This document shows, piece after piece, positions 33,558 to 42,409 of a stretch of 64,000 nucleotides of DNA. A program made the position numbers and the translations under genes. The stretch is from the NCBI RefSeq assembly GCF_017115045.1, contig NZ_JABXKK010000092.1:1-64000 (forward strand). The letters run 5' to 3'. This stretch comes from Nostoc sp. NMS8. Its GTDB lineage: Bacteria > Cyanobacteriota > Cyanobacteriia > Cyanobacteriales > Nostocaceae. The notes under the pieces were generated by a model that did not search any database, was not told the DNA's origin, and was given only the letters and a program-made list of their open reading frames with translations. Positions within the stretch are counted from its first letter, which is position 1. Every line of letters starts with the position of its first letter.

Positions 33558-35414
33558 TCAAAAAGGTAATTTATCTAGTAAACCCAACGACCAGCTGATG
33601 AAAAAACCCAGGACGCTGACGACTGCTAGGATGGTCAACATATAGCCCTGAGATTGTCCAGAAATACTGTACTTTAAAGTTTGTCCGCCGAAAATTGTTG
33701 CAAACCCAACCAAGTTTACAAAACCATCAACCAAGTAGCGATCGCTCCAAGCAGAAATTTTAGATAGCAGTGCGACTGCGCTTACCACCGTTACAAAATA
33801 AACTCGGTCAATATAAAAATCATAACCTAACAAGTCTTGCACAAATCTCCACGCCAAGATTCTGGATCGTGACCAAGCTTTGTGCAGATGAACTGTACAC
33901 CCTACACCTACTCCCACCACGGTAGAACTAAATAACGCTAACGCCACATACCAATTAATACTTTCCCAATCGGGTAGCAAGTACCATTGCTGTAACATCA
34001 GAGGTAGAAGCAGAGTCAGCACTGTCAGAATTACCATTGGTAGCGCCATTTGCCAACCCACTTCTGGGGTGCGACGGGTTTTTTGTTGCGGTTTACCCCA
34101 AAATACTAATCTAAATACTCTGGTCAAGTTTAATGCTGTTAAACCATTAACTAATATTAAAACCCCAATTACCCAAGGGCTAATACTTACGAAACCGTCA
34201 GCCCATGCTAACATTGCCCAGAAGCTTCCTAGTGGTAGTAGTGTTACCATCCCAGCTGAACCGACTACAAAGGCAGTAGTGGTGGCTGGCATCCGTGACC
34301 ACAAACCGCCCATTTCTGTTAAATCTTGGCTTTGGGTAGTCAAGATGACTGAACCAGAACTCATAAATAATAATGCTTTGGCGATCGCATGAGTTAACAG
34401 CAACATCAAGGCTACACCCCCTTGCTGCAACCCTACCGCCAAAAATGCTAACCCCATGTATGCACTGGTGGAATGAGATAGCGATCGCTTAATGTCAATT
34501 TGAGCTATAGATACTAATGTGGCTCCAATCGCCGTTACCGTCCCCATGACTACCAAGGCATTTAAGGCAACTGGCGACAGGGCTAACAATGGTTGAAATT
34601 TATACAGTAAATAAGCACCACCAGCTACTACCAGCGAGTTCCGCATTACCGAAGCGGGATTTGGCCCTTCCATTGCCTCATCTAACCACAGGTGCAGGGG
34701 AAATTGGGCACATTTACCAGCAGGCCCAGCAATTAACGCCAACCCTAGTAATGTCGATGTAATTGGGCTTAAATTAGCTGTTTGCGCCCATTCATATAAA
34801 TTTGAAAAGTTCAAACTCCCGGCTAAGGTAGAAAGTGTTACTACAGCCATCAGTAGCAACAAGTCTCCCACCCGTTTAGTCCAAAACGCATCCCGCGCCG
34901 CCGTCACTACTAACGGTTGAGCATACCAGAACCCCACCAGCAAGTAAGTTGAAAGGGTCAACACTTCCAAAAGGGCATAGCTGAGAAACAAAGAATCACT
35001 GATTGCTAAGCTAGTCAACGCTGCTTCAAAAAATCCCAGCAGCGCAAAAAAACGCGCCAACGACCAGTCTTTTTCCATATAACCCAGAGCGTAAACTTGT
35101 GCCAGTAAGCTTAACCCTGTAATTAAAACTGTTGCCCCAATACTAACTGGTGACAGTTCCAAGGCAAAAGATAAATCTAAATCCGCAACTTTGAACCAAT
35201 TCACCAGTAAAGTTTCTGGTTCTCTATACCAGATACTTTTAAATACAAACAGGCTATGGATAAAAGCTAAAACGGTCGTCAACAAATTGATATATGCCGC
35301 AGGTCTTGGCCCTGTTCGCCTAATTATTCCTATTCCCCACGGCAAGGTCAAAATTGCGCCCAATAAGCTATAAAAAGGCACAAACCAACTTGTTGAAAAT
35401 AGAAATTGTTCCAT
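33558..35414 (-). CDS. ndhF4: NDH-1 subunit 5 (NdhF4), CO2-uptake form
   Basis: The 618-residue protein has about 16 helices, with FLSYALLEVLTLSTYLLVGFWY, FWTKRVGDLLLL, GKCAQFPLHLWLDEAMEGPNPASVM in pieces (CAQFPLHLWLDEAMEGP), DIKRSLSHSTSAYMG and THAIAKALLFMSSGSV. These are NuoL-type proton-channel motifs, in the divergent form of NdhF3/F4. It is the first gene of ndhF4-ndhD4-cupB and divergent from the carboxysome operon; the arrangement beside ccmK is the known Nostoc/Anabaena one and is the reason I choose F4. Confidence 0.9.
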   Translation of the reverse strand: MEQFLFSTSWFVPFYSLLGAILTLPWGIGIIRRTGPRPAAYINLLTTVLAFIHSLFVFKSIWYREPETLLVNWFKVADLDLSFALELSPVSIGATVLITGLSLLAQVYALGYMEKDWSLARFFALLGFFEAALTSLAISDSLFLSYALLEVLTLSTYLLVGFWYAQPLVVTAARDAFWTKRVGDLLLLMAVVTLSTLAGSLNFSNLYEWAQTANLSPITSTLLGLALIAGPAGKCAQFPLHLWLDEAMEGPNPASVMRNSLVVAGGAYLLYKFQPLLALSPVALNALVVMGTVTAIGATLVSIAQIDIKRSLSHSTSAYMGLAFLAVGLQQGGVALMLLLTHAIAKALLFMSSGSVILTTQSQDLTEMGGLWSRMPATTTAFVVGSAGMVTLLPLGSFWAMLAWADGFVSISPWVIGVLILVNGLTALNLTRVFRLVFWGKPQQKTRRTPEVGWQMALPMVILTVLTLLLPLMLQQWYLLPDWESINWYVALALFSSTVVGVGVGCTVHLHKAWSRSRILAWRFVQDLLGYDFYIDRVYFVTVVSAVALLSKISAWSDRYLVDGFVNLVGFATIFGGQTLKYSISGQSQGYMLTILAVVSVLGFFISWSLGLLDKLPF

Positions 35415-36072
35415 TTAAATTTTCCTTGACGACTTAGCCTTGATTTTAAAAAAGCTCTAAAACAATTATTTATTTAATAAAATTAATTTACCAAAATATC
35501 GATGTTTTTTTAATATTGCTTCAGCTACATTCTAGCGAGTACTTTTACCTAGCTTTACCCTATTTAACATAAGTAAAATATAACTTCACATAAGCAAAAG
35601 CATTTACTTGCCTTAACATCACCGACCTTTTTACATTTGTATTTCTATTTTAACCAAAGTACTTTATACAATATATTTGAAAAAGTTATATATTTTTTAC
35701 CTAGTCATTCTAGATGTAGCAATCTTTAACAAAAGATAGATGCAGCAAAAGTTACAGCCGATGTTTCTCCCTCAACAGATCGGATTAGCCTTGGTTATGA
35801 ATGTCGTTTTGTCAATGTAATAAAGAAATTATAAAGCATAAGTGGCCTCTCTAGGAATTAGTGAACTTTAATCGCCTAGAAGGACAGATAACTTTTTGTT
35901 AAGTTTTTTAAAACTTTCTTATCATAAACTATTATAGTAATTTATATTGCCAGGGACGCCAAGTTTTCCTATGCTTAATTTGGAAGTGTTTTCTTAGCTG
36001 TAAGATAAACCTCTCCCCGTCAAAAATTTCAAACAACAGTACCGATCTGATTCATTTTGTAGGAGTTCTGCG
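35415..36072. promoter_or_regulatory. Shared control region of ndhF4 and the ccm operon
   Basis: A 658-bp AT-rich divergent promoter region with no gene. ACATAAGTAAAA (about 35568) and ACATAAGCAAAA (about 35590) form a direct repeat 22 bp apart, that is two helical turns; they are candidate sites for a LysR-type regulator such as the CmpR-like gene downstream. TATAGT near 35933 is a possible -10 for ccmK. These site calls are inference. Confidence 0.45.
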
Positions 36073-36381
36073 ATGCCAATTGCAGTTGGGATGATTGAAA
36101 CGAAAGGCTTTCCAGCAGTTGTAGAAGCTGCTGATGCGATGGTGAAAGCCGCCCGTGTAACTTTAGTGGGCTATGAAAAAATTGGTAGCGCTCGTGTCAC
36201 CGTCATAGTTAGGGGAGATGTATCGGAAGTTCAAGCTTCTGTAGCAGCTGGGGTTGAAGCGGCGAAAAGAGTCTTCGGTGGTGAAGTGTTATCCACTCAC
36301 ATCATTGCTCGTCCTCACGAAAACCTGGAATACGTATTGCCGATACGTTACACAGAGGCGGTAGAACAATTCCGTACTTAA
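36073..36381 (+). CDS. ccmK: Carboxysome shell protein CcmK (first copy)
   Basis: A 102-residue single BMC domain: AVGMIETKGFPAVVEAADAMVKAARVTLVGYEKIGS (pieces GMIETKGFPAVVEAADAM and GYEKIGSARVTVIVRGDV), then HIIARPHENLEYVLPI. Such hexamers tile the facets of the beta-carboxysome shell. The pore loop is KIGSA. AGGAG sits ten bases before the start. It is first of ccmKKLMNO; the second copy lies 93 bp on and is almost the same for its first 95 residues. Confidence 0.97.
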   Translation: MPIAVGMIETKGFPAVVEAADAMVKAARVTLVGYEKIGSARVTVIVRGDVSEVQASVAAGVEAAKRVFGGEVLSTHIIARPHENLEYVLPIRYTEAVEQFRT

Positions 36382-36474
36382 AAGCTGTTTAAACAAAGTA
36401 ATTAACGCTCTTTACCTGATTGAGCATCACTTTTGTTGTCCAAGACTAAAAACTTTAAATAGGGATTAAAACTA

Positions 36475-36819
36475 ATGTCAATTGCAGTGGGAATGGTTGA
36501 AACGCTAGGCTTTCCAGCAGTGGTAGAAGCTGCTGACGCAATGGTGAAAGCGGCTCGCGTTACTTTAGTAGGTTATGAAAAAATTGGTAGTGGTCGGGTA
36601 ACGGTAATTGTTCGGGGTGACGTTTCCGAAGTTCAAGCATCTGTAGCCGCAGGAGTTGAATCTGTAAAGCGAGTCAATGGCGGACAAGTACTGTCTACTC
36701 ACATCATTGCTCGTCCTCACGAAAACTTAGAATACGTTCTACCAATTCGTTATACCGAAGATGTAGAGCAGTTCCGGGAAAATGTGAATGCAATTCGTCC
36801 TTTCGGTAGAAGACCGTAA
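36475..36819 (+). CDS. ccmK: Carboxysome shell protein CcmK (second copy)
   Basis: 114 residues; its BMC domain differs from the first copy at few positions (KIGSG for KIGSA in the pore loop, SVKRVNGGQ for AAKRVFGGE), and it has a C-terminal extension NVNAIRPFGRRP. Extensions of this sort distinguish CcmK1 from CcmK2 in other beta-cyanobacteria. It overlaps no neighbour; ccmL starts seven bases after its stop, so both are surely co-transcribed. Confidence 0.97.
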   Translation: MSIAVGMVETLGFPAVVEAADAMVKAARVTLVGYEKIGSGRVTVIVRGDVSEVQASVAAGVESVKRVNGGQVLSTHIIARPHENLEYVLPIRYTEDVEQFRENVNAIRPFGRRP

Positions 36820-36825
36820 TTTGTA

Positions 36826-37128
36826 ATGCAAATTGCCAAAGTTCGCGGCACAGTAGTTAGCACCCAAAAAGATCCAACTCTTAGAGGTGTGAAACTACTG
36901 TTGTTACAATTAGTAGATGAAAACGGCAATATCCTACCAGAGTATGAAGTAGCAGCAGATATTGTGGGAGCAGGAGTAGATGAGTGGGTACTCATCACTC
37001 GTGGTAGTGCCGCTCGTCAAGTTGTTGGCAATGAACAGCGTCCATTGGATGCAGCAGTGGTGGCGATCATAGATACTATTTACGTTGAAGATCGCCTAAT
37101 TTACAGCAAAAAAGATCAATATCGATAG
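36826..37128 (+). CDS. ccmL: Carboxysome vertex protein CcmL
   Basis: The 100-residue protein starts MQIAKVRGTVVSTQKDPTL and contains VGAGVDEWVLITRGSAARQ and AVVAIIDTIYV, the EutN/CcmL pentamer pattern. Pentamers close the twelve vertices of the icosahedral shell. The start lies just after the second ccmK, without a separate promoter. Length is typical. Confidence 0.97.
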   Translation: MQIAKVRGTVVSTQKDPTLRGVKLLLLQLVDENGNILPEYEVAADIVGAGVDEWVLITRGSAARQVVGNEQRPLDAAVVAIIDTIYVEDRLIYSKKDQYR

Positions 37129-37230
37129 TCAACAGTTAGAAAAGTTAGGAGTTAAGAGTGAGGAGTGAGGAGTTAAAACTCATAACTCATAACTCATAAC
37201 TCGTAACTTAATTTCAGGAGGAATCTCGCG
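37129..37230 (+). repeat. Heptamer-type tandem repeats between ccmL and ccmM
   Basis: GAGTGAG repeats (about 37156-37172) and four copies of ACTCATA-like sequence (37178-37205), partly complementary to each other, sit between the ccmL stop and the AGGAGG of ccmM. They may adjust relative expression or simply be mobile short repeats. Confidence 0.6.
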
Positions 37231-39234
37231 ATGGCAGTCCGCAGCACGGCGGCACCCCCAACCCCGTGGTCAAGGAATTTAGCTGAACCCAAAGTCCATG
37301 AAACTGCCTTTGTACATTCATTCTCCAATCTGATTGGGGATGTACGAATAGGTGCAAATGTAATCGTTGCTCCGGGGACTACGATTAGAGCGGATGAAGG
37401 TACACCCTTTTATCTTGGTGAAAATACCAATATTCAAGATGGTGTTGTCATTCATGGGTTGGCGGAAGGCCGAGTAGTTGGTGATGACCAAAATAAATAC
37501 TCAGTATGGATTGGTAAAAACGCTTGCATTACCCACATGGCTCTAATTCACGGGCCAGCTTATGTAGGGGATAGTTCCTTCATTGGCTTTCGCTCGACGG
37601 TGTTTAATGCCAGAGTGGGTGCAGGTTGCATCGTGATGATGCACGCTTTAATTCAAGACGTAGAGATTCCCGCCGGTAAGTATGTACCTTCGGGAGCGAT
37701 AATTACCAGCCAGCAGCAAGCTGACCGCTTGCCAGATGTGCAAGATCAAGATAAGGAATTTGCTCATCATGTGGTTGGGATTAATCAGGCATTACGAGCG
37801 GGTTATCTCTGTGCTGCGGATAGCAAATGTATAGCACCCATTCGGGATGAGAACGCTAAATTTTATACAGGTAATGGTATTACTGTTTTAGAGTTGGAAA
37901 GGAGTAGTGAAGTGGCGAGCAATAGCTTGGGTGCAGAAACAATAGATCAGTTGCGGTATCTATTACAGCAGGGTTATAAAATTGGTACGGAACACGTAGA
38001 CCAAAGACGATTCCGCACGGGTTCTTGGACTAGTTGTCAACCAATTGAACCGAGATCGATCGGTGAAGCGATCGCAGCCTTAGAAAGCTGTCTAAATGAC
38101 CATAGCGGCGAGTATGTCCGCCTGTTTGGCATTGACAAAGGTAGACGGCGTGTGCTAGAGAGCATCATCCAACGTCCAGATGGTGATGCGAAACCAGCTA
38201 CCAGTTTTAAAGCTCCAACTAGTAGCCATAGCAATGGCAGCTACAGCAGCAGTAATGGTAACGGTAATGGCTCTAGCAGTGCCAAAATTAGTGGCGAAAC
38301 TCTAGATCAAATCCGCCAACTGTTGGCAAGTGGTTACAAAATTGGCGTAGAACACGTAGATGAGCGGCGCTTCCGCACTGGTTCCTGGACTAGTTGCAAG
38401 CCAATAGAAGCAACTTCCACAGATCAAGTCATCTCCGCCTTAGAAGAATGTATCGCCAGCCATCCAGGCGAATATGTGCGTTTAATCGGTATTGATACCA
38501 AAGCCAAACGGCGGGTATTAGAAAGTATTATCCAACGTCCAAACGGTCAAGTAGCCTCCTCTGGTAGTCAGAAATTATTTAATACCAGTGCTAGCTCTAC
38601 TACAGCAACAGCTACCAGTACCCACTTAAGTACAGAAGTAGTAGACCAACTCCGTCATTTATTGGCTGGCGGCTCTAAAATTAGCCTTGAACACGTAGAT
38701 GAGCGCCGCTTCCGTACAGGTTCCTGGACTAGTACAGGTCAAATTCAAGCCTCCTCAGAAAGAGAAGCGATCGCAGCCGTAGAAGGACAACTCGGCGAAT
38801 ATCCAGGAGAATATGTACGCTTAATTGGTATTGACCCTAAAGCCAAACGGCGGGTATTAGAGACTATTATCCAACGTCCAAACGGTCAAGTAGCCTCCTC
38901 TGGCAGTCAGAAATCATTTACCACTAGTACAGCAGCATCTTCTGCAAAATCAACAGCTACCGCTACCGCTACCCGCTTGAGTACTGAAGTAGTAGAACAA
39001 CTCCGGCAACTATTAGCTGGTGGGTATAAAATCAGTGTTGAGCATGTAGATCAACGGCGATTCCGTACAGGTTCCTGGACTAGTACAGGTCAAATTCAAG
39101 CCTCCTCAGAAAGAGAAGCGATCGCAGCCGTAGAAGGACAACTCGGCGAATATCCAGGGGAATATGTACGCTTAATTGGTGTTGACCCCAAGGCCAAGCG
39201 TCGAGTATTAGAAACGATTATTCAAAGACCATAG
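37231..39234 (+). CDS. ccmM: Carboxysome scaffold protein CcmM with four RbcS-like modules
   Basis: 667 residues. The N-terminal left-handed beta helix (about 15-205) is a gamma-carbonic-anhydrase domain with the zinc histidines in VVIHGLAEG and THMALIHGPA. It is followed by four SSUL modules (starting about 233, 352, 468 and 583), each with QLRxLL-x-x-GYKI, EHVDxRRFRTGSWTS and GEYVRLIGxDxKAKRRVLE. The modules link RuBisCO into the carboxysome core. AAAGGAG at 37898-37904 precedes an in-frame GTG at 37912 (codon 228), giving a short CcmM35-like form. Modules 3 and 4 share a 98-nt identical stretch. AGGAGG precedes the full-length start. Confidence 0.97.
   Translation: MAVRSTAAPPTPWSRNLAEPKVHETAFVHSFSNLIGDVRIGANVIVAPGTTIRADEGTPFYLGENTNIQDGVVIHGLAEGRVVGDDQNKYSVWIGKNACITHMALIHGPAYVGDSSFIGFRSTVFNARVGAGCIVMMHALIQDVEIPAGKYVPSGAIITSQQQADRLPDVQDQDKEFAHHVVGINQALRAGYLCAADSKCIAPIRDENAKFYTGNGITVLELERSSEVASNSLGAETIDQLRYLLQQGYKIGTEHVDQRRFRTGSWTSCQPIEPRSIGEAIAALESCLNDHSGEYVRLFGIDKGRRRVLESIIQRPDGDAKPATSFKAPTSSHSNGSYSSSNGNGNGSSSAKISGETLDQIRQLLASGYKIGVEHVDERRFRTGSWTSCKPIEATSTDQVISALEECIASHPGEYVRLIGIDTKAKRRVLESIIQRPNGQVASSGSQKLFNTSASSTTATATSTHLSTEVVDQLRHLLAGGSKISLEHVDERRFRTGSWTSTGQIQASSEREAIAAVEGQLGEYPGEYVRLIGIDPKAKRRVLETIIQRPNGQVASSGSQKSFTTSTAASSAKSTATATATRLSTEVVEQLRQLLAGGYKISVEHVDQRRFRTGSWTSTGQIQASSEREAIAAVEGQLGEYPGEYVRLIGVDPKAKRRVLETIIQRP
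37898..37914 (+). promoter_or_regulatory. Internal ribosome site and GTG start for short CcmM
   Basis: AAAGGAG (37898-37904) lies seven bases before GTG 37912, in frame with ccmM, just ahead of the first SSUL module. In Synechococcus the short form starts in the same manner. The product would have 440 residues and only SSUL modules. Confidence 0.85.
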
Positions 39235-39415
39235 CAGTAATGAGTGCTGAGTTAAAAGTGCTGTTAGCGGATAGCTAGGGTTTAGCCCGTGCTGAGTTAA
39301 CACTTTAAAGACACCAGTTAAACCAGCTGTAAGCTCAGATTTTAGAACATACTAATTACTCAGCACTCAGCACTCAGTACTCAGCACTACACCTGCTTCC
39401 GAGGTTAAAATTTCC
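39235..39415 (+). repeat. Inverted short-repeat arrays between ccmM and ccmN
   Basis: AGTGCTGAGTT occurs twice (about 39243-39255 and 39286-39298) and ACTCAGC four times (39358-39386), so that the arms can pair in the transcript. The pattern resembles that between ccmL and ccmM. Confidence 0.6.
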
Positions 39416-40189
39416 ATGTCTGTGCCGCCACTGCGCCTCAGCAATAACTTTGATTCTTACATTAGTGGTGAGGTGACTATTCATCCAAGCGCGGTACTTG
39501 CACCTGGGGTGATCCTCCAAGCGGCTGGAAATAGCAAGATCATCATTGGGCCAGGGGTCTGCATTGGTATGGGAGCAATTCTCCAAGTCCATGAAGGCAC
39601 TCTAGAGGTAGAAGCAGGTGCAAACCTGGGAGCCGGTTTTTTGATGGTTGGCAAGGGCAAAATTGGAGCAAATGCTTGTATTGGTTCAGCAACAACAGTT
39701 TTTAACTCTTCGGTTGAACCTGAACAAGTAGTACCACCTGGTTCAATTTTAGGAGACACCAGTCGGCAGATTAGCCAAATCAAGGAACCAGAACCATCTA
39801 CAAATAACCCTACTTCTACAAATGCAGTACCACCGAAGGAAGAGGAAAATGGCTCAGGTGAGGTTAAGGAAAAGGTAATTTCCTCTACTAACTTCTCAGC
39901 TGCGGCTTTTGTAGATTTCAAACAAAACAAGTCGATTTCTTATTTTAAATCTCCCGCCACTCCCGAAAGTCAGTCTCCTCCCGTGGAGGAACCTGCCAAT
40001 GATGCTAACTCCACCTTGGAGTCAGCCGCCCAAGAGTCTACAGAATATCATTCAGACCCCAGTCAGCCAACTACAGAATCTCCTAATGGTTTCGGGACTC
40101 AAATTTATGGACAAGGGAGCATCAGCAGACTGTTGACTACATTGTTTCCTCATAGACAATCCTTGAGCAACCCCAACTCTGACGATTAG
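39416..40189 (+). CDS. ccmN: Carboxysome assembly protein CcmN
   Basis: The 257-residue protein has a hexapeptide-repeat beta helix (about 15-120: VTIHPSAVLAPGVIL, GPGVCIGMGAILQVHEG, GANACIGSATTVFNSSV), a long Ser/Pro/Glu-rich linker (about 125-225) and a C-terminal encapsulation peptide (YGQGSISRLLTTLFPHRQ, about 230-247). The helix binds CcmM and the peptide binds shell CcmK. The linker is longer than in unicellular strains. The start follows GAGGTTAAAATTTCC. Confidence 0.93.
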   Translation: MSVPPLRLSNNFDSYISGEVTIHPSAVLAPGVILQAAGNSKIIIGPGVCIGMGAILQVHEGTLEVEAGANLGAGFLMVGKGKIGANACIGSATTVFNSSVEPEQVVPPGSILGDTSRQISQIKEPEPSTNNPTSTNAVPPKEEENGSGEVKEKVISSTNFSAAAFVDFKQNKSISYFKSPATPESQSPPVEEPANDANSTLESAAQESTEYHSDPSQPTTESPNGFGTQIYGQGSISRLLTTLFPHRQSLSNPNSDD

Positions 40190-40246
40190 TTCGAGTAAGT
40201 GTTAATTGTAAGGTGTCGGCTTTTTCCGTATTTTGGAGAATTCATC

Positions 40247-41035
40247 ATGGAAACATACAATCAACGGTCTACTCGCACCACCCAAGGGGCGAGTAGTCAA
40301 GAAACCTTTCAAGATACCGCCTTAGGTTTAGTTTCTACCCGCAGCTTTCCCGCGATCGTGGGGACAGCGGATATGATGCTGAAATCGGCGGGAGTTCACC
40401 TGGTTGGGTATGAAAAAACTGGTAGTGGTCATTGTACTGCGATCGTCCGGGGTGGAATTGCTGACGTGCGTCTAGCAGTAGAATCAGGCGTGCAAACAGC
40501 TGAACAGTTTGGTCAGTTGGTTTCTAGTTTGGTGATTCCCCGACCTTATCCCAACCTAGATATAGTGCTTCCCATCACAACCCGTTTCACTAAATTGATG
40601 CAAGAGGGCAATTATAGCCGTCTGAGTAATCAAGCAATTGGTTTGGTAGAAACGCGAGGATTTCCCGCAATGGTAGGAGCGTGTGATGCCATGCTCAAAG
40701 CTGCTGATGTTCATTTAGCAGCTTATGAAAAAATTGGTGCGGGTTTGTGTACAGCGATTATTCGTGGTTCCGTAGCAAATGTGGCGGTAGCAGTGGAAGC
40801 GGGAATGTTTGAAGCAGAACGTATTGGGGAATTGAATGCTGTGATGGTAATTCCTCGACCCCTTGATGAAATGGAGTTAACCTTGCCATTGGCAAGCTGC
40901 TGGATAGAAGAACGGGAACCGTTAAACTTGCCAGTGAATATTAAAGAACAAGTTGCCGAAATCGAAGTATTAAGATTACCAGACTTAACCAAGCTACCGA
41001 CAAAAGTTGCAGAAGAATTATGGAATGATGAATGA
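40247..41035 (+). CDS. ccmO: Carboxysome shell protein CcmO (tandem BMC)
   Basis: 262 residues from ATG 40247, which has GGAG eight bases upstream. Two BMC domains are visible: LGLVSTRSFPAIVGTADMML to VIPRPYPNLD (about 25-105) and IGLVETRGFPAMVGACDAML to VIPRPLDEME (about 125-205). A C-terminal extension ends LPTKVAEELWNDE. Such pseudohexamers link facets and vertices of the shell. Last gene of the operon; a hairpin overlaps its stop. Confidence 0.93.
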   Translation: METYNQRSTRTTQGASSQETFQDTALGLVSTRSFPAIVGTADMMLKSAGVHLVGYEKTGSGHCTAIVRGGIADVRLAVESGVQTAEQFGQLVSSLVIPRPYPNLDIVLPITTRFTKLMQEGNYSRLSNQAIGLVETRGFPAMVGACDAMLKAADVHLAAYEKIGAGLCTAIIRGSVANVAVAVEAGMFEAERIGELNAVMVIPRPLDEMELTLPLASCWIEEREPLNLPVNIKEQVAEIEVLRLPDLTKLPTKVAEELWNDE

Positions 41036-41075
41036 TGATAGATGAATTTTTAAAAATCCTTATTCATCATTCATC
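41027..41075 (+). terminator. Hairpin at the end of the ccm operon
   Basis: GATGAATGATGA (41027-41038) pairs perfectly with TCATCATTCATC (41064-41075), and the left arm includes the ccmO stop codon. No T run follows, so it may act as a 3' stabiliser rather than a strong terminator. Confidence 0.5.
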
Positions 41076-41278
41076 AGGAGATGGAAGGCATCTTACGCTT
41101 TAGCTGTTCTGATAATACCTTCTTGAATCCATAAATAAAATACCATTATTTTAATATAAACAATAGAGTTTTATCTATGATAAAACTCGTAACTTTCTAT
41201 GAGCATCACTACATCATTTGCCAGTGTTCAGCAATACTAGTTTTATATCTATTAATCGCTATATACAGGAGAATCACC

Positions 41279-42220
41279 TTGAACCAAGCGACGCTGCACC
41301 AGTTAAAGGTGTTCGAGGCGGCGGCACGGCACAGTAGCTTTACTCGTGCTGCTGAGGAATTGTTTCTCACCCAACCTACTGTTTCTATGCAAATCAAGCA
41401 ACTTACAAAAACGGTAGGGCTGCCATTATTTGAGCAAGTAGGGAAGCGATTGTATCTGACGGAAGCCGGACGGGAGTTATTTGCCACTTGTCGGCAGATT
41501 TTTCACAATATAGCCCAGTATGAAATGAAGGTGGCAGATTTAAAAGGGCTTAAACAGGGACAATTACGCTTGGCAGTGATTACAACAGCAAAATATTTTA
41601 TCCCACGTTTGTTAGGGCCGTTTTGCGAACTTTATCCAGGGATTGATATCTCGCTACAAGTAACAAATCACGAACAAATTTTAGAACGGATGAGTCAGAA
41701 TTTGGATGACTTATATATTATGAGTCAAATTCCAGACAATATAGATGTGACTTGTGAACCATTTTTAGAAAACCCTTTGATCGTATTTGCACCAACTAAT
41801 CATCCGTTATCCAAAGAAAAAAATATTCCTATCCAACGCCTGTCTCACGAACCTTTTATTATGCGGGAACCTGGTTCAGGAACACGCCGCGCCGTCCAAA
41901 AGCTATTTGAAGAACAAGCGGTAACGGTAAAAGTCAAGCTAGAGTTGGGAAGTAATGAAGCAATTAAACAAGCGATCGCAGGTGGTTTAGGTATTTCTGT
42001 TTTATCTCGTCATACCTTACTATCCGACACTTCAGAGTTTAGCATTTTAGATGTACAACACTTCCCTATTCAGCGACATTGGTACATGGTTTACCCATCT
42101 GGCAAGCAGCTCTCTATCGTAGCTCGTGCCTATTATGAGTATCTACTAACTGCCGCAAAGAATTTTGTCGAGCAAAATGCTGATACTACTTCTAGTACGC
42201 TCGAACCAATTCATGGGTAA
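41279..42220 (+). CDS. LysR-type regulator of the CmpR/RbcR group
   Basis: About 313 residues. The winged HTH is LNQATLHQLKVFEAAARHSSFTRAAEELFLTQPTVSMQIKQL in the family (pieces: LKVFEAAARHSSFTRAAEEL, LTQPTVSMQIKQL), and the effector domain starts at about 90 (GQLRLAVITTAKYFIPRLLG). The start is a TTG at 41279 with CAGGAG seven bases upstream; the 34 extra residues of the long frame are not LysR-like. Homologues control bicarbonate transport, RuBisCO or NDH-1 CO2-uptake genes in response to 2-phosphoglycolate or 2-oxoglutarate. Its place right after ccmO suggests it acts on inorganic-carbon genes, possibly this very locus. Confidence 0.88.
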   Translation: MNQATLHQLKVFEAAARHSSFTRAAEELFLTQPTVSMQIKQLTKTVGLPLFEQVGKRLYLTEAGRELFATCRQIFHNIAQYEMKVADLKGLKQGQLRLAVITTAKYFIPRLLGPFCELYPGIDISLQVTNHEQILERMSQNLDDLYIMSQIPDNIDVTCEPFLENPLIVFAPTNHPLSKEKNIPIQRLSHEPFIMREPGSGTRRAVQKLFEEQAVTVKVKLELGSNEAIKQAIAGGLGISVLSRHTLLSDTSEFSILDVQHFPIQRHWYMVYPSGKQLSIVARAYYEYLLTAAKNFVEQNADTTSSTLEPIHG

Positions 42221-42409
42221 AATAATTCGTAATGACGCTCTCTACGAGACGCTAAAAGCGTAGCTTGCTTCTCTGAAAGAGTACGCGGACTCGCTACCGC
42301 TGCGCTAACGTAATTATGAATTACGAATTACCTAAAGGGGGTTGACTCTTAGACCGGGAAACATTGACAATTAACCAGCAGAATCATTAAAAATGGGGGA
42401 AAACTGGCA
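42221..42409. repeat. Palindromic intergenic repeat
   Basis: The block around 42226-42330 (ATTCGTAATGACGCTC, CGGACTCGCTACCGCTGCG, CTAACGTAATT) resembles, reversed, the block at 2408-2470 near the EamA gene (ATTACGTTAGCGCAGCGGTAGCG, in part). It is a dispersed noncoding repeat. GAAAAATGGGGGAAAA-like purines precede the MuiA start. Confidence 0.5.

Noticed and set aside
31934..35414. Respiratory NDH-1 genes (ndhD1/ndhF1)
   Set aside because: Gene order with cupB, position beside ccmK and shorter NdhF form fit the CO2-uptake D4/F4 pair instead.
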